In this document: piece by piece, positions 7,295-16,006 of the stretch
Position numbering within the stretch: position 1 is the stretch's first letter
Layout: each line of letters opens with the position of its first letter
NCBI RefSeq assembly: GCF_000403645.1
Contig: NC_021313.1
Span: 2,065,014 to 2,129,013, forward strand
Direction of reading: 5' to 3'
From: Salinarchaeum sp. Harcht-Bsk1
GTDB taxonomy: Archaea; Halobacteriota; Halobacteria; Halobacteriales; Salinarchaeaceae
DNA: 64,000 nucleotides
The notes under the pieces: model-generated
Database searches by the model: none
What the model was told of the DNA's origin: nothing
Seen by the model: only the letters and a program-made list of their open reading frames with translations
Made by a program: the position numbers and the translations under genes

Positions 7295-8755
7295 ATGAGC
7301 GACGACGACGCCCAGGAACTGGGCATCACCGAATCGAAAGAGCACGCCACCGGCGAGTGGTACGCGGAGGTCGTCCAGAAGGCGAAGGTCGCGGACTACG
7401 CGCCCATGGGCGGCTTCATCGTGACCAGGCCCCGTGGGTGGGCGCTCTGGGAGGCGGTTCAGGACTTCCTCGACGCGAAGTTCAAGGACACCGGCGTCGA
7501 CAACGCCTACTTCCCGCTGTTCATCCCCGAGTCCTACCTCGAGCGGGAGAAGGACATAGTGGAGGGGTTCGACCCCGAGGTCGCGTGGGTGACCCACGGC
7601 GGCCACGACGAACTGGAGGAGCGACTCGCCGTCCGCCCGACCAGCGAGTCGATCATCGCCCCGTTCATGGCGCAGTGGACGCGCAGCCACCGCGACCTGC
7701 CGATGCGCCTCAACCAGTGGTGCTCGGTCGTGCGCTGGGAGGCGACGGAGACGAAGCCGTTCTTCCGCACGAAGGAGTTCTGCTGGCAGGAGGGCCACAC
7801 CGCCCACGCGACCGCCGACGAAGCGTGGGAGGAGACGATGCTCCGCCTCGACCAGTACGAGGCGGTATACGAAGACCTCCTCGCGATCCCCGTCCTCCGC
7901 GGGCGCAAGCCGGAGCACGACAAGTTCCCCGGCGCGGAAACCACGACGACGGTCGAGGCCCTCATGCCCGACGGCAAGTCCGTGCAGGCCGGGACGAGCC
8001 ACGACCTCGGCACCTCCTTCGCGGACGCCTTCGAGATCACCTACACCGACGAGGACGAGGAAGAGGCCACCGCGCACACCACCTCCTGGGGTCTGTCCTG
8101 GCGCGCGCTCGGTGCGCTGATCATGACCCACGGCGACGACCAGGGCCTCGTCCTGCCCCCCACGATCGCACCGACCCAGGTCGTCATCGTCCCGATCTGG
8201 CAGGAAGACACCCGCGAGGACGTCCTCGACTACTCCGAGGAACTGGCCGAGGACCTCGAGGAGGCCGGCCTGCGCGTCGACCTCGACGACCGCGACACCC
8301 GGAATCCCGGCTTCAAGTTCAACGAGCACGAACTCAACGGCGTCCCCCTCCGCATCGAGATCGGACCCAACGAAGTCGAGGACGAGGAAGCGACCCTCGT
8401 CCACCGCCCCGACGGCGAGTCCGTCGTCGCCGACCGCGACTCCGCCGTCGACGACGTCGAGGACGCCCTCGACGAGGTCTACGACAAACTCTACGCCGCG
8501 GCGGAGGAGAACCTCGAGGAGAACGTCCGCGAGGCCGACGAGCCCAGTCAGATCCTCGGCACGATCGGCCAGCACGGCGGCTACGTCAAGTGCGGCTGGT
8601 GTGGCGACGAGGCCTGCGAGACGGTGATCAAGGACGAGATCGCGGCCGAGATCGTGATGGTGCCCCTCGATCGCGACGAGGAGCCGATCCAGGACGACTG
8701 CGCGATCTGTGGCGAGGAATCGACCGAGACCGCGTACTTCGCGCGGACGTACTGA
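7295..8755 (+). CDS. proS: Prolyl-tRNA synthetase, archaeal/eukaryote type
   Basis: The 486-residue class II synthetase attaches proline to its tRNA. Motif 2 is clear (RPTSE at 114-118, RWE near 147-149, then FFRTKEF and the WQEGHTAH proline-site segment). Motif 3 follows in GALIMTHGDDQGLVLPP. The C-terminal extension has two Cys pairs (CGWCGDEAC and CAIC) and ends in an aromatic TY. These are features of the archaeal/eukaryotic form; the bacterial editing insertion is absent. ATG 7295 is chosen because a TATA box sits 25-30 nt upstream. Confidence 0.97.
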   Translation: MSDDDAQELGITESKEHATGEWYAEVVQKAKVADYAPMGGFIVTRPRGWALWEAVQDFLDAKFKDTGVDNAYFPLFIPESYLEREKDIVEGFDPEVAWVTHGGHDELEERLAVRPTSESIIAPFMAQWTRSHRDLPMRLNQWCSVVRWEATETKPFFRTKEFCWQEGHTAHATADEAWEETMLRLDQYEAVYEDLLAIPVLRGRKPEHDKFPGAETTTTVEALMPDGKSVQAGTSHDLGTSFADAFEITYTDEDEEEATAHTTSWGLSWRALGALIMTHGDDQGLVLPPTIAPTQVVIVPIWQEDTREDVLDYSEELAEDLEEAGLRVDLDDRDTRNPGFKFNEHELNGVPLRIEIGPNEVEDEEATLVHRPDGESVVADRDSAVDDVEDALDEVYDKLYAAAEENLEENVREADEPSQILGTIGQHGGYVKCGWCGDEACETVIKDEIAAEIVMVPLDRDEEPIQDDCAICGEESTETAYFARTY

Positions 8756-8919
8756 TCCGTCGCGCAGTTGTACTCGGGTGGCATTTCTCTCCGCTACCGG
8801 CCGCCTTTCACTACGCTCCGAGGACCTATCGATAGTCCCCGACGACCCCTGCCGCTCCTCGACGATCATCCGCTCCTTCCCGACGACCCTTCGCAACTCC
8901 TCGGCGGCGGGTCCCGACG

Positions 8920-10350
8920 TCAGTCCGAGGACACCGTCGCCTCTCGCTGGGCGCTACACGCCGCGAGCATGGACTCGTCCTCGACCGGAATCCTCGTCGT
9001 CCCACCCTCGGCGTCGTCGACGCGTCGCGCCGGCACGCCGGCGAGGATCCGCCGGTAGATCTGCAGGTGTTCGGCGGCGACGGTCTCGAAGCTGTTCGCC
9101 TCCTTGTAGGTCCGGATGCCCGAGGCGAGCGCGTCCCGCTGCTCGTCGTCTTCGAGGAGCGTCGCGACGCGATCGGCGATCGCAGCCGTGTCGTCGAGGC
9201 CGATCGTCTCGAGGGCGTCCCACTCTGCCTCGATCTGTCTGAAGTAGGATCGGTCGCTCGCGAGCACCGGTAGCTCCTCGGCCGCACACCAGTTGAACGT
9301 GCCACTCTGCGTGACGACCCGGTAGGGGAGGAGGGCGAGGTCCGCCGTCGCGAGCGCCATGGGAAACTCCTCGTCGTCGAGCACGCCGGTGATCGTCACG
9401 TTCGACGGAGCGTCGGCCTCGACCTCGTCGACGAACTCCTGGTCGAACCCCTTCGGCCGTGCGCCGCCGGCGATCAAGAACTCGACGTCGGGCAGTTGCT
9501 TCGCGACGTCGACGAAGATGTCGTGGCCCTTCGGCGGGCGAACGAACCCCGGGATCACCACGATCTCGTCGTCGGGATCGAACCCGAAGCGCTCGCGGGC
9601 GGTCGACCGATCGGCCGGGCTCGAGTCCCGGACGTTCACGCCGTGGGGCAGGACGGAGTACTCGGTGGGGTCCTGCGCGACGTCCTCGTGGAACTGCTCC
9701 TCACAGTCCGACGAGAGGAAGATCACGTGATCGGTGACTCTCGCGATCAGTTCGTGCATGACGAGCAGGTAGCACCGCTTCGCGAACCTCGCCTCCTCCG
9801 GGGCCGGCGAGAGGACCGAGTGAAGCGTCACCACGAGGGCCTTCCGCCGGATTCTGGTCGCGAGCCAGAGCACGGGGAAGAACAGCAGCCCGTACAGCCC
9901 CGGATAGGAGCTTCCCGGGCGCCGGAAGAGTCCGTACTCGTGCTGGACGTGGACGACGTCCGAGTCGCGGGCGGCGGCGCGGAGTGCGATCGAGATGAAG
10001 TGCCCCGCCGTGGGGTAGTCCTGTTCGAGATCGATCGCGTCCGTGGTAGTGAGCCCGTCCGTTCGTCCTGGCTCGTCCGTGACCGCTGGTCCGTCCGCCG
10101 TCCCTGACGCGCCCGAGGCTCCGGGAGTCTCGCTGGTCGTGGGGCCGTCGCTCCCGCTGACCGTCGCCCCCGACTCCCGTTCTCGCCGTCGGTCGGGCTC
10201 GAGGTCTTCCAGGGCGGCCCGCAGGTCGCGGGCGTAGGTACCGATCCCACAGGACGCATCACCCGGTGTGGCGATCGTCGTCACCGACGTGCTGGTAGTT
10301 TCGACTCCGTCTCGCGCTCGTCCGTCACTAATGGGTGTCGTGGTTGTCAT
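8920..10350 (-). CDS. GT4-like (group 1) glycosyltransferase with a Ser/Thr/Gly-rich insertion
   Basis: The 476-residue enzyme has a GT-B fold. The N-terminal domain starts with the donor-loop-like CGIGTYARDL. The C-terminal domain carries a nucleotide-sugar site (PGFVRPPKGHD...AGGARPKG) and the usual acidic region near GTFNWCAAEELPVLAS. Between about residues 55 and 100 is a low-complexity Ser/Thr/Gly/Asp-rich insertion unlike the rest, probably a surface loop. The sugar and acceptor are unknown; such enzymes build surface glycans in haloarchaea. ATG 10350 (MTTTTP) is preferred; an in-frame ATG at 10434 is possible. The gene stands alone, with a long non-coding stretch upstream. Confidence 0.88.
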   Translation of the reverse strand: MTTTTPISDGRARDGVETTSTSVTTIATPGDASCGIGTYARDLRAALEDLEPDRRRERESGATVSGSDGPTTSETPGASGASGTADGPAVTDEPGRTDGLTTTDAIDLEQDYPTAGHFISIALRAAARDSDVVHVQHEYGLFRRPGSSYPGLYGLLFFPVLWLATRIRRKALVVTLHSVLSPAPEEARFAKRCYLLVMHELIARVTDHVIFLSSDCEEQFHEDVAQDPTEYSVLPHGVNVRDSSPADRSTARERFGFDPDDEIVVIPGFVRPPKGHDIFVDVAKQLPDVEFLIAGGARPKGFDQEFVDEVEADAPSNVTITGVLDDEEFPMALATADLALLPYRVVTQSGTFNWCAAEELPVLASDRSYFRQIEAEWDALETIGLDDTAAIADRVATLLEDDEQRDALASGIRTYKEANSFETVAAEHLQIYRRILAGVPARRVDDAEGGTTRIPVEDESMLAACSAQREATVSSD

Positions 10351-11045
10351 TCGTCGATGTCCCGGCGCCGGCTCACGACCGGCTACTCGGGAGGGCGTGA
10401 AAGTCGCCTCACTGGAAGATGCGGGAGTCGCCATACTGTAATGCGCCACCTTGTTCGCGGTAAGATCGCCGAACCACACCGTCGTCTCCCGATTTGGACG
10501 GCTGCCTGCGACGTTCCATCCTCGAGTACCGGACGCTCCCCGACTCCTCGTGATTGCCTGCCGAGCGGCTTCGCACCGTTCACGGCGGTCGGGCCGCGTC
10601 ACTGGCTGTCCCACGGCTCGCCCCGGTCGGCGTCGGTTCGACGCGGCAGAGGCAAGGCGACGACCGGCCGGAAAGCCGGCCTTACCGCGTCTCAGACGCG
10701 AATGCGGCCGAAATATCCCGGGTGGACGGCCTTCTCGTCGCCGGTGGATCTGCAGTCGCATTCGCCGCGGGCGGGTCCACTCGGCCGCCCGCCCCGGTGC
10801 AGGATACAGCAACTGGGTGACGCCAGCCACGCACCCACGGTAACCTGGTTCGCAAGCAGTTGCGTTCGGTAGCAAAGACGATAGCTACCCGAACTAACCG
10901 CTGGTTACTCCGTAAAAAGGGGAATGACCCCCTGCACCCCTACGCCGGGTACAGCGATGGATCATCGACCCCAGGCAGCGTGTAAGCACCGCTTTCGAAC
11001 CGATCCTCCCACACGATCCAACGGCGTCACAGCGGGTGAGGGCGC
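10351..11045. other. 695-bp non-coding stretch
   Basis: I see no credible gene here. It separates two divergently transcribed genes. It holds two small perfect hairpins: GGCCGG-loop-CCGGCC at about 10666-10681, followed by TT, and GGGG-AATGA-CCCC near 10920-10932, preceded by an A-run. A GGTGAGGG stretch just before ATG 11046 could serve as a ribosome-binding site. No clear TATA box was found at the usual distance from either gene. Confidence 0.5.
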
Positions 11046-12122
11046 ATGACGACCCACAGGGTCGCGTTCGTCGGCACCGGTGCCGATCCAGAGAACCCCT
11101 CGAGCGAGGGGTTCGCGATGGCCTATCAGCACGCGAGCGCCTACGAACGACTCGGCAACTGTGAACTCGTGGGCTGTGCGGACATCGTCCGCGAGAACGC
11201 GGAGGCCTTCGCCGATCGCCACGACATCGACGAGGACGGGGTCTTCGAGGACTACGAGGAGATGGTCGAGGCCGTCGACCCCGACGTCGTGAGCGTCTGC
11301 ACGCCGCCGGCGACCCACGCCGACATCGTCGTCGGCCTGGCGGAGAGCGGCGTCCCCGACGCCATCCACTGTGAGAAACCGATGGCGATGACCTGGGGCG
11401 GTGCGAAGCGGATGGCCGCGGCCGCCGAACGCGCCGACGTCGCGCTGACGTTCAACCACATGCGCCGGTTCGGCGACCCCTTCCGCGACGCGAAGGCGCT
11501 GCTCGACGACGGCGCCATCGGCGACCTCCGGCGGATCGAGTACAGTTGGGGCAACTTCTACGACAACGGCACCCACGCCATCGACATGTGCAACTACTTC
11601 AACGACGAGTACGCGCCGTCGTGGGTCATCGGCCAACTGGACTACCGCGAGGAGGAGGTCTACTTCGGCACGCACAACGAGAACCAGATGCTCGCCTCCT
11701 GGGAGTACGAGAACGGCGTCTACGGCATGGCGACGACCGGTCCCGCCTCCGAGATCGCCGACGGCGACTGGCGTCTCGTCGGCACCGAGGGCGTGATGGA
11801 CGTCCACCTCACCGACGAGGTCGCCGTCCGCGTTCGCTCGCTGGCCGACGACGAGACGGAGTCCTTCGAGTACGACGGCCTCGCTGGTGAGGGCGAGTCC
11901 TGTATCGACCGGGCGATCGCCGACGTCGTGCAGTCGGTGGAGACGGGCGAGGAATCGGAACTCTCCGCCCGGAACGCGCTCAACGCGACGGAGATCATCT
12001 TCGCGGGCTACGAGTCGGTCCGCCGCAGGGGCCGCGTCGACCTCCCGCTCGACATCGAGGACAACCCGCTGGAGGAGATGGTGGCCTCCGGCGAACTCTC
12101 GCCTCGCTCCAGCGCCGACTGA
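11046..12122 (+). CDS. Gfo/Idh/MocA-family NAD(P)-dependent oxidoreductase
   Basis: The 358-residue protein has the two-domain Gfo/Idh/MocA fold. The Rossmann start is VAFVGTGADP, the cofactor loop is CTPPATHADIV, and the family EKP motif appears as CEKPMAM (near 115). The catalytic His region is GTHAIDM (near 178). Members oxidise or reduce sugars, inositols or related polyols with NAD(P); the substrate cannot be read from sequence. Neighbours (a glycosyltransferase and a beta-helix protein) suggest carbohydrate metabolism, weakly. ATG 11046 follows a purine-rich GGTGAGGG. Confidence 0.9.
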   Translation: MTTHRVAFVGTGADPENPSSEGFAMAYQHASAYERLGNCELVGCADIVRENAEAFADRHDIDEDGVFEDYEEMVEAVDPDVVSVCTPPATHADIVVGLAESGVPDAIHCEKPMAMTWGGAKRMAAAAERADVALTFNHMRRFGDPFRDAKALLDDGAIGDLRRIEYSWGNFYDNGTHAIDMCNYFNDEYAPSWVIGQLDYREEEVYFGTHNENQMLASWEYENGVYGMATTGPASEIADGDWRLVGTEGVMDVHLTDEVAVRVRSLADDETESFEYDGLAGEGESCIDRAIADVVQSVETGEESELSARNALNATEIIFAGYESVRRRGRVDLPLDIEDNPLEEMVASGELSPRSSAD

Positions 12123-12387
12123 GCGACGGCCGTCCCGCGGATCGTCGTCGATCGTTGGCTCGTGGGCAGTTTCCTGTCTTCGGATCGATGAAAGTCTCCT
12201 GCCGTTTGATTGCCGGGAGTTGGTTGCCGCTGGATCACCGCGAGTCACGTCTTCGAATCGCTGGGGTCCGGCCCCCGAATCGCCGAGGCTCGACTGTCTC
12301 CGAATCGCCGAACGTCGGTGCCGCTGGACCGCTGCCCGCCGACTAATCGGCGGCTACTAACGCGGCGTCGGGACCGACCCCCAGTCG

Positions 12388-12654
12388 ATGGCACCGCCCA
12401 CGATCCAGTCGATCGACGAATCCGACGAGTACCTCCACGTCCGGTACCGCGATCCAGACGAGTTCGAGGAGATTCGGACCCCTGACTGGGCCGCAGAGGT
12501 CGCGGAATCGGTCGTCGAGGGCGGGGAGGTCCGGATGGGTCGAGACGAGAGCCAGGACGAGTGGCGCGTCCAGAGCGTGCTCGTGCCCACGCCGTCCGAT
12601 ACCCAGGAGGCGGAGTCCGCGGCGAGCGAGATCGTCGAGAAGATCCAGTCCTGA
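12388..12654 (+). CDS. Small acidic conserved hypothetical protein
   Basis: An 88-residue, strongly acidic, soluble protein without cysteine. The predicted pattern of beta strands and a C-terminal helix suggests a compact alpha/beta domain. Composition fits a haloarchaeal cytoplasmic protein. It converges on the beta-helix gene with only 32 bp between stops. I do not recognise the family. Confidence 0.65.
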   Translation: MAPPTIQSIDESDEYLHVRYRDPDEFEEIRTPDWAAEVAESVVEGGEVRMGRDESQDEWRVQSVLVPTPSDTQEAESAASEIVEKIQS

Positions 12655-12686
12655 CGCGGCGGTTCCCCGCGATCCGACCGACTCGA

Positions 12687-13538
12687 TCACCAGTCGATAG
12701 CAGTCGCGAACGGCTCGTTCGAGAGCCCCACTGAGTAGCTACCCTCCGTGCATCGATCGATCGTCTCGACGGCACCGGCGACGTACGCGGCGTCGATCCG
12801 CGTCTCGACGGGCGCCTCGTGGCGCCAGAGCGTGCCGTCGACGTTGGCCCCGTAGAGCATGCCGAAGCGATTGATGTTCGCCTCGTCGCCGTCGATCAGG
12901 ACGCCGTCCTCGCAGGCCTCGACGTTGAGCCACTCGATCACGTTCGCGAAGGAGCCTCCCCCGAGGCGGAGCGAGACGCCCTGCTTGCTGCTCACCGCCC
13001 CGTTCAGGCCGCCGAACTGGACCTGTCGCTGGTCGAGCGCGACGCCGCCAGTCGTATTGTGGACCCCGAAGTGCCGACTGTTGAGCACGAAGTTCAACCG
13101 ACAGGCGGCCGTCGCGTCGGGCGAGCCGTTGTTCGTCGCGAGGTGGAGGTCGCAACTGTTCCAGGCGTCGGCGAAGTCGTCGCTGCCGAGCCGAAACAGG
13201 ACGCCGTCACGAGCGCCCTGGAACCCGACGCCGGTGATCTCGGTGTAGAAGACGTGCGTTCGGTCGTCGCCGTCGTCCACGTCGCTGTCCGTCGCCACGA
13301 GCGACAGACCGTCGCCGGGGCCCTCGCCGAAGTCCACGACGCTTGCGGCGAGGCCGCTGCCCCTGATCGAGACGTTGTTCTGGAGGTTCGGATAGTCCGC
13401 GAGGTCGATCCGCGCTGGCTCGCTGGCGGTGACCCCTGTCGGGACGCGGATGACGCCACCACCCTGCTCGTCGAGTCGCTCGAACGCTCGCTCCCAGTCG
13501 CCGTCGTCGAGGCGGACGCCGTCGGATGGAGCTACCAT
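12687..13538 (-). CDS. Probable right-handed beta-helix protein (pectate-lyase-like fold)
   Basis: The 283-residue protein opens with a pattern typical of beta-helix carbohydrate enzymes (WERAFERLDEQGGGVIRVPTG). Short repeated strand turns rich in N, G, D and V follow, for example NNVSIRGSG, ITGVGFQGARDG and FGVHNTTGG. No signal peptide is seen at ATG 13538, and no catalytic set could be assigned. It could be a glycan-binding or -cleaving protein. Phage tail-spike-like proteins share the fold, but no phage genes are nearby. An AT-rich box (about 13570-13580) lies 32-42 nt upstream, and a five-unit tandem repeat lies just beyond it. Confidence 0.65.
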   Translation of the reverse strand: MVAPSDGVRLDDGDWERAFERLDEQGGGVIRVPTGVTASEPARIDLADYPNLQNNVSIRGSGLAASVVDFGEGPGDGLSLVATDSDVDDGDDRTHVFYTEITGVGFQGARDGVLFRLGSDDFADAWNSCDLHLATNNGSPDATAACRLNFVLNSRHFGVHNTTGGVALDQRQVQFGGLNGAVSSKQGVSLRLGGGSFANVIEWLNVEACEDGVLIDGDEANINRFGMLYGANVDGTLWRHEAPVETRIDAAYVAGAVETIDRCTEGSYSVGLSNEPFATAIDW

Positions 13539-13583
13539 GTCGGTGTCCGCTACCCCGCCGTCGACGGGGATTAGTATAGTCAG

Positions 13584-13700
13584 CTTTCGCGGTCCCAGGT
13601 CGTCCGCTATCGCGGTCCCCAGGTCCCCGCTATCGCGGTCTCGAGGCCGCCCGCTTTTGCGGTCCTCCGGTCGTCCGCTATCGTGGTCCTGCGGTCCTCG
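13584..13700 (+). repeat. Degenerate 23-24 nt tandem repeat, five units
   Basis: Units start at 13584, 13607, 13630, 13654 and 13678 and share CT(A/T)TCGCGGTCC and GGTCGTCCG. The array lies immediately upstream of the beta-helix gene promoter region and about 80 bp before lipA. It carries no credible gene. Confidence 0.8.
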
Positions 13701-13777
13701 CCGTCGAAACTGCACGATCGACGGGAAGCAGGCCGCCAACCACATCGGTTTTCACGGTGGCACCCGGAGACGGCGAT

Positions 13778-14764
13778 ATGTCCCGCTCGCGGAAGCCGGA
13801 GTGGCTCCGGTCGCGAATCCCGACCGGTGAGGAGTTCACCCGGGTGAAGGCGACGCTTCGCGAGCACGACCTCACGACCGTCTGCGAGGAGGCCAACTGC
13901 CCGAACCTCGGCGAGTGCTGGTCAGGCGCGGAGGGTGGCGGGCCCGCTGCCGCCAGCGGCAACGCCGCAGCCCCTGGTGTCGAGGGGAACCGCGGCGGCA
14001 CGGCGACGTTCATGCTGCTGGGCGACCAGTGTACGCGCAACTGCGGCTTCTGCGACGTCGACACCGGCGGCGGCCAGCCGCTCGATCCGGACGAGCCGGA
14101 GAACGTCGCGAGCGCCGTTGCCGAGATCGGCCTCGAGTACGTCGTACTCACCTCCGTCGATCGCGACGATCTGGAGGGACAGGGCGCCGCCCACTTCGCC
14201 GAGACGATCCGGGAACTGAAGCGTCGGGATCCGGGCGTCCTCGTCGAGGTCCTGATTCCCGACTTCCAGGGCGACCCCGACCTCGTCGGCGAGATCGTCG
14301 ACGCCGGTCCCGACGTGATCGCGCACAACGTCGAGACGGTCGAGCGCCTTCAGGAGCGGGTTCGCGATCCCCGCGCCGGCTACGAGCAGTCCTTGTCCGT
14401 CCTCGAGCAGGTCGCGAGCGAGTCGGGCGCGCACGCGAAGACCTCGATCATGCTCGGCCACGGCGAGCACGATCACGAGGTGTACCAGGCGCTGTCGGAC
14501 TGCCGCGAGGCCGGCGTCGACGTGATCACGCTCGGCCAGTATCTCCGCCCCTCCCGCGACCACCTCCCAGTCCGCGAGTACGTCCACCCGCACGTGTTCG
14601 ATACCTGGCGGGACGTGGCGGAGCAGGAACTGGGCTTCCTCTACTGTGCCTCCGGGCCGATGGTTCGCTCGTCGTATCGCGCCGGGGAGCTGTTCGTCGA
14701 GGCGCTCCAGCGGGAGGATGCGACGCTGGCTGAGGCGCGACGTGCTGCGAGAAACCGGTCGTAG
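13778..14764 (+). CDS. lipA: Lipoyl synthase (radical SAM)
   Basis: The 328-residue radical-SAM enzyme inserts two sulphurs into protein-bound octanoyl groups to make lipoyl cofactor. Both clusters are visible: the auxiliary-cluster motif C36-x4-C41-x5-C47 and the radical-SAM motif C85-x3-C89-x2-C92. A Gly/Ala-rich insertion (about 50-74) separates them; it is not needed for catalysis. ATG 13778 has GGAG eight bases upstream and beats GTG 13757. Its likely clients are the E2 lipoyl domain encoded 4.5 kb downstream and other lipoylated proteins. The C-terminus has the conserved GPMVRSSY segment. Confidence 0.96.
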   Translation: MSRSRKPEWLRSRIPTGEEFTRVKATLREHDLTTVCEEANCPNLGECWSGAEGGGPAAASGNAAAPGVEGNRGGTATFMLLGDQCTRNCGFCDVDTGGGQPLDPDEPENVASAVAEIGLEYVVLTSVDRDDLEGQGAAHFAETIRELKRRDPGVLVEVLIPDFQGDPDLVGEIVDAGPDVIAHNVETVERLQERVRDPRAGYEQSLSVLEQVASESGAHAKTSIMLGHGEHDHEVYQALSDCREAGVDVITLGQYLRPSRDHLPVREYVHPHVFDTWRDVAEQELGFLYCASGPMVRSSYRAGELFVEALQREDATLAEARRAARNRS

Positions 14765-14803
14765 GAGGGCCTGCGCCGGCAGGCCCCGTCGCTCACGATT
14801 CGC

Positions 14804-15472
14804 TCACCCCTTCTGCCCGATCGCTTCGAGGATGTCGTCGCCGAACTCATGGTTGACGACGCCGCCGAGCGCACCCAGTACCAGCGGCGCGGCGAGGCCG
14901 GTGAACAGCAGCGCACTGACGAGCGCGGGTTCGACGGTGACGCTCGCCGAGATGCCGCTCGAGGAACTGCTCTGTGACCAGGACAGCAGGAACGTCGATA
15001 GCACCGCGAGCGGTGCGTACCCTGCGACGACGTGGGCGCCGTTGATCGCGGCGTCCTTCGGGTCGTCGGCGTCCCAGCGCTCTGCGAGGACGAACCCGGC
15101 GGCGCCGAGCAGGACGATCGGCAGGAGCTGGACCAGGAGCGGCACGTCCATGACGAACGAGCCGTTGACGCTGACGTTGCTCCCTATCGAGGAGAACCCG
15201 CTGAAGTTCACGTCGATCGAGGCGAAGTGGGCCTTGTGATAGACCCAGCCAGCCACCTTCCAGGTCTCCGGTTTCGAGGTGCCCGAACCACCGAGGCTAC
15301 CCCAGGTCATCGTTTGACTCTGGGTCTGTCCCATCGCGCTCGCAGTGATCTTGAAGACGTCGTCCCCGCTGGATGGGGTCACGAACAGGACCGATCCGAT
15401 CAGTCCGACGACGAAAGCGATTGCCCCCACGATCGCTCCGTCCTTCGCCTGCGCTTCGTCGATGTCTACCAT
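14804..15472 (-). CDS. Haloarchaeal membrane protein of unknown function
   Basis: The 222-residue protein has about four membrane helices: one near the N-terminus (about 14-35), one near 116-132, and two near 150-165 and 185-205. Between the first two is a Ser/Gly/Thr-rich outer loop of about 70 residues. There are no cysteines or catalytic motifs. ATG 15472 (MVDIDEAQ) is chosen over an upstream ATG because it directly precedes the acidic start typical of such proteins. It converges with lipA. Function unknown. Confidence 0.7.
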   Translation of the reverse strand: MVDIDEAQAKDGAIVGAIAFVVGLIGSVLFVTPSSGDDVFKITASAMGQTQSQTMTWGSLGGSGTSKPETWKVAGWVYHKAHFASIDVNFSGFSSIGSNVSVNGSFVMDVPLLVQLLPIVLLGAAGFVLAERWDADDPKDAAINGAHVVAGYAPLAVLSTFLLSWSQSSSSSGISASVTVEPALVSALLFTGLAAPLVLGALGGVVNHEFGDDILEAIGQKG

Positions 15473-15950
15473 GTACGTGTCGAGTAGTATCGATGTCCGG
15501 AACAAGTGATTTGGCTACGCGTACGGGGATTGCCGCGTTTCGACGCCCTGGCAGGGTTTCGCCGCAGCGGGCGCGGCCGCTGATGCGGCGTGCCACCGCC
15601 GCGAGGTCGGCGTCGAAACGGCGTATCGCGCTCCATGATCGCTATCGAAACAGTCTGGGCGCAGGTGTGGCCCTCGAAGCGGACTGTCGCCCCGTCTGGT
15701 CGCTGTCCAAGCAGCGTCGCCGCAGGGCGGCCGTTGAACCAGTCCGTCGGCGCCGCGGGAGCGGCCGCCGGAGCGACGAGGTGGGTCGATTCGACGATTG
15801 GATATCGGACCGCCGATCTGCGTCCCATAACCGACTGTTCGTTCACTCCTTTCTGCGTTTTCTTCCCGTCGTCCACATTGATCGGGGCTGTGGGCCGCTC
15901 TCGTCCACGAATTTCGCCGTCTGTGTGTATCGTAAACAATGATGACGAAA
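15473..15950. other. Non-coding stretch upstream of the 2-oxoacid dehydrogenase operon
   Basis: About 480 bp separate two divergent genes. Open frames here lack haloarchaeal composition. The last 150 bp are richer in T than the surroundings. I see no repeat-family member and no RNA gene. The operon promoter begins at 15954. Confidence 0.5.
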
Positions 15951-15953
15951 GCA

Positions 15954-15960
15954 CTATTAG
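15954..15960 (+). promoter_or_regulatory. TATA box of the E1-alpha operon
   Basis: CTATTAG lies 23-29 nt before an ATG at 15983 that opens a 7-codon reading frame, and 43-49 nt before the TTG start of E1-alpha. The transcript probably starts at or next to ATG 15983. Confidence 0.6.
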
Positions 15961-15982
15961 CCGAGCGGCCGAGGATTCGCGT

Positions 15983-16006
15983 ATGCTTCGGAGGGATTCG
16001 TTTTGA
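15983..16006 (+). CDS. Candidate 7-codon leader ORF overlapping the E1-alpha start
   Basis: The frame ATG CTT CGG AGG GAT TCG TTT TGA ends in a TGA that shares two bases with the TTG start at 16003. The Shine-Dalgarno-like GGAGGG (15990-15995) lies inside it, seven bases before the TTG. It could be a coupling leader or a coincidence. Confidence 0.35.
   Translation: MLRRDSF

Noticed and set aside
12687-13538. Phage tail-spike, hence a prophage
   Set aside because: Only the fold is suggestive; no integrase, capsid, terminase or attachment repeats are nearby.
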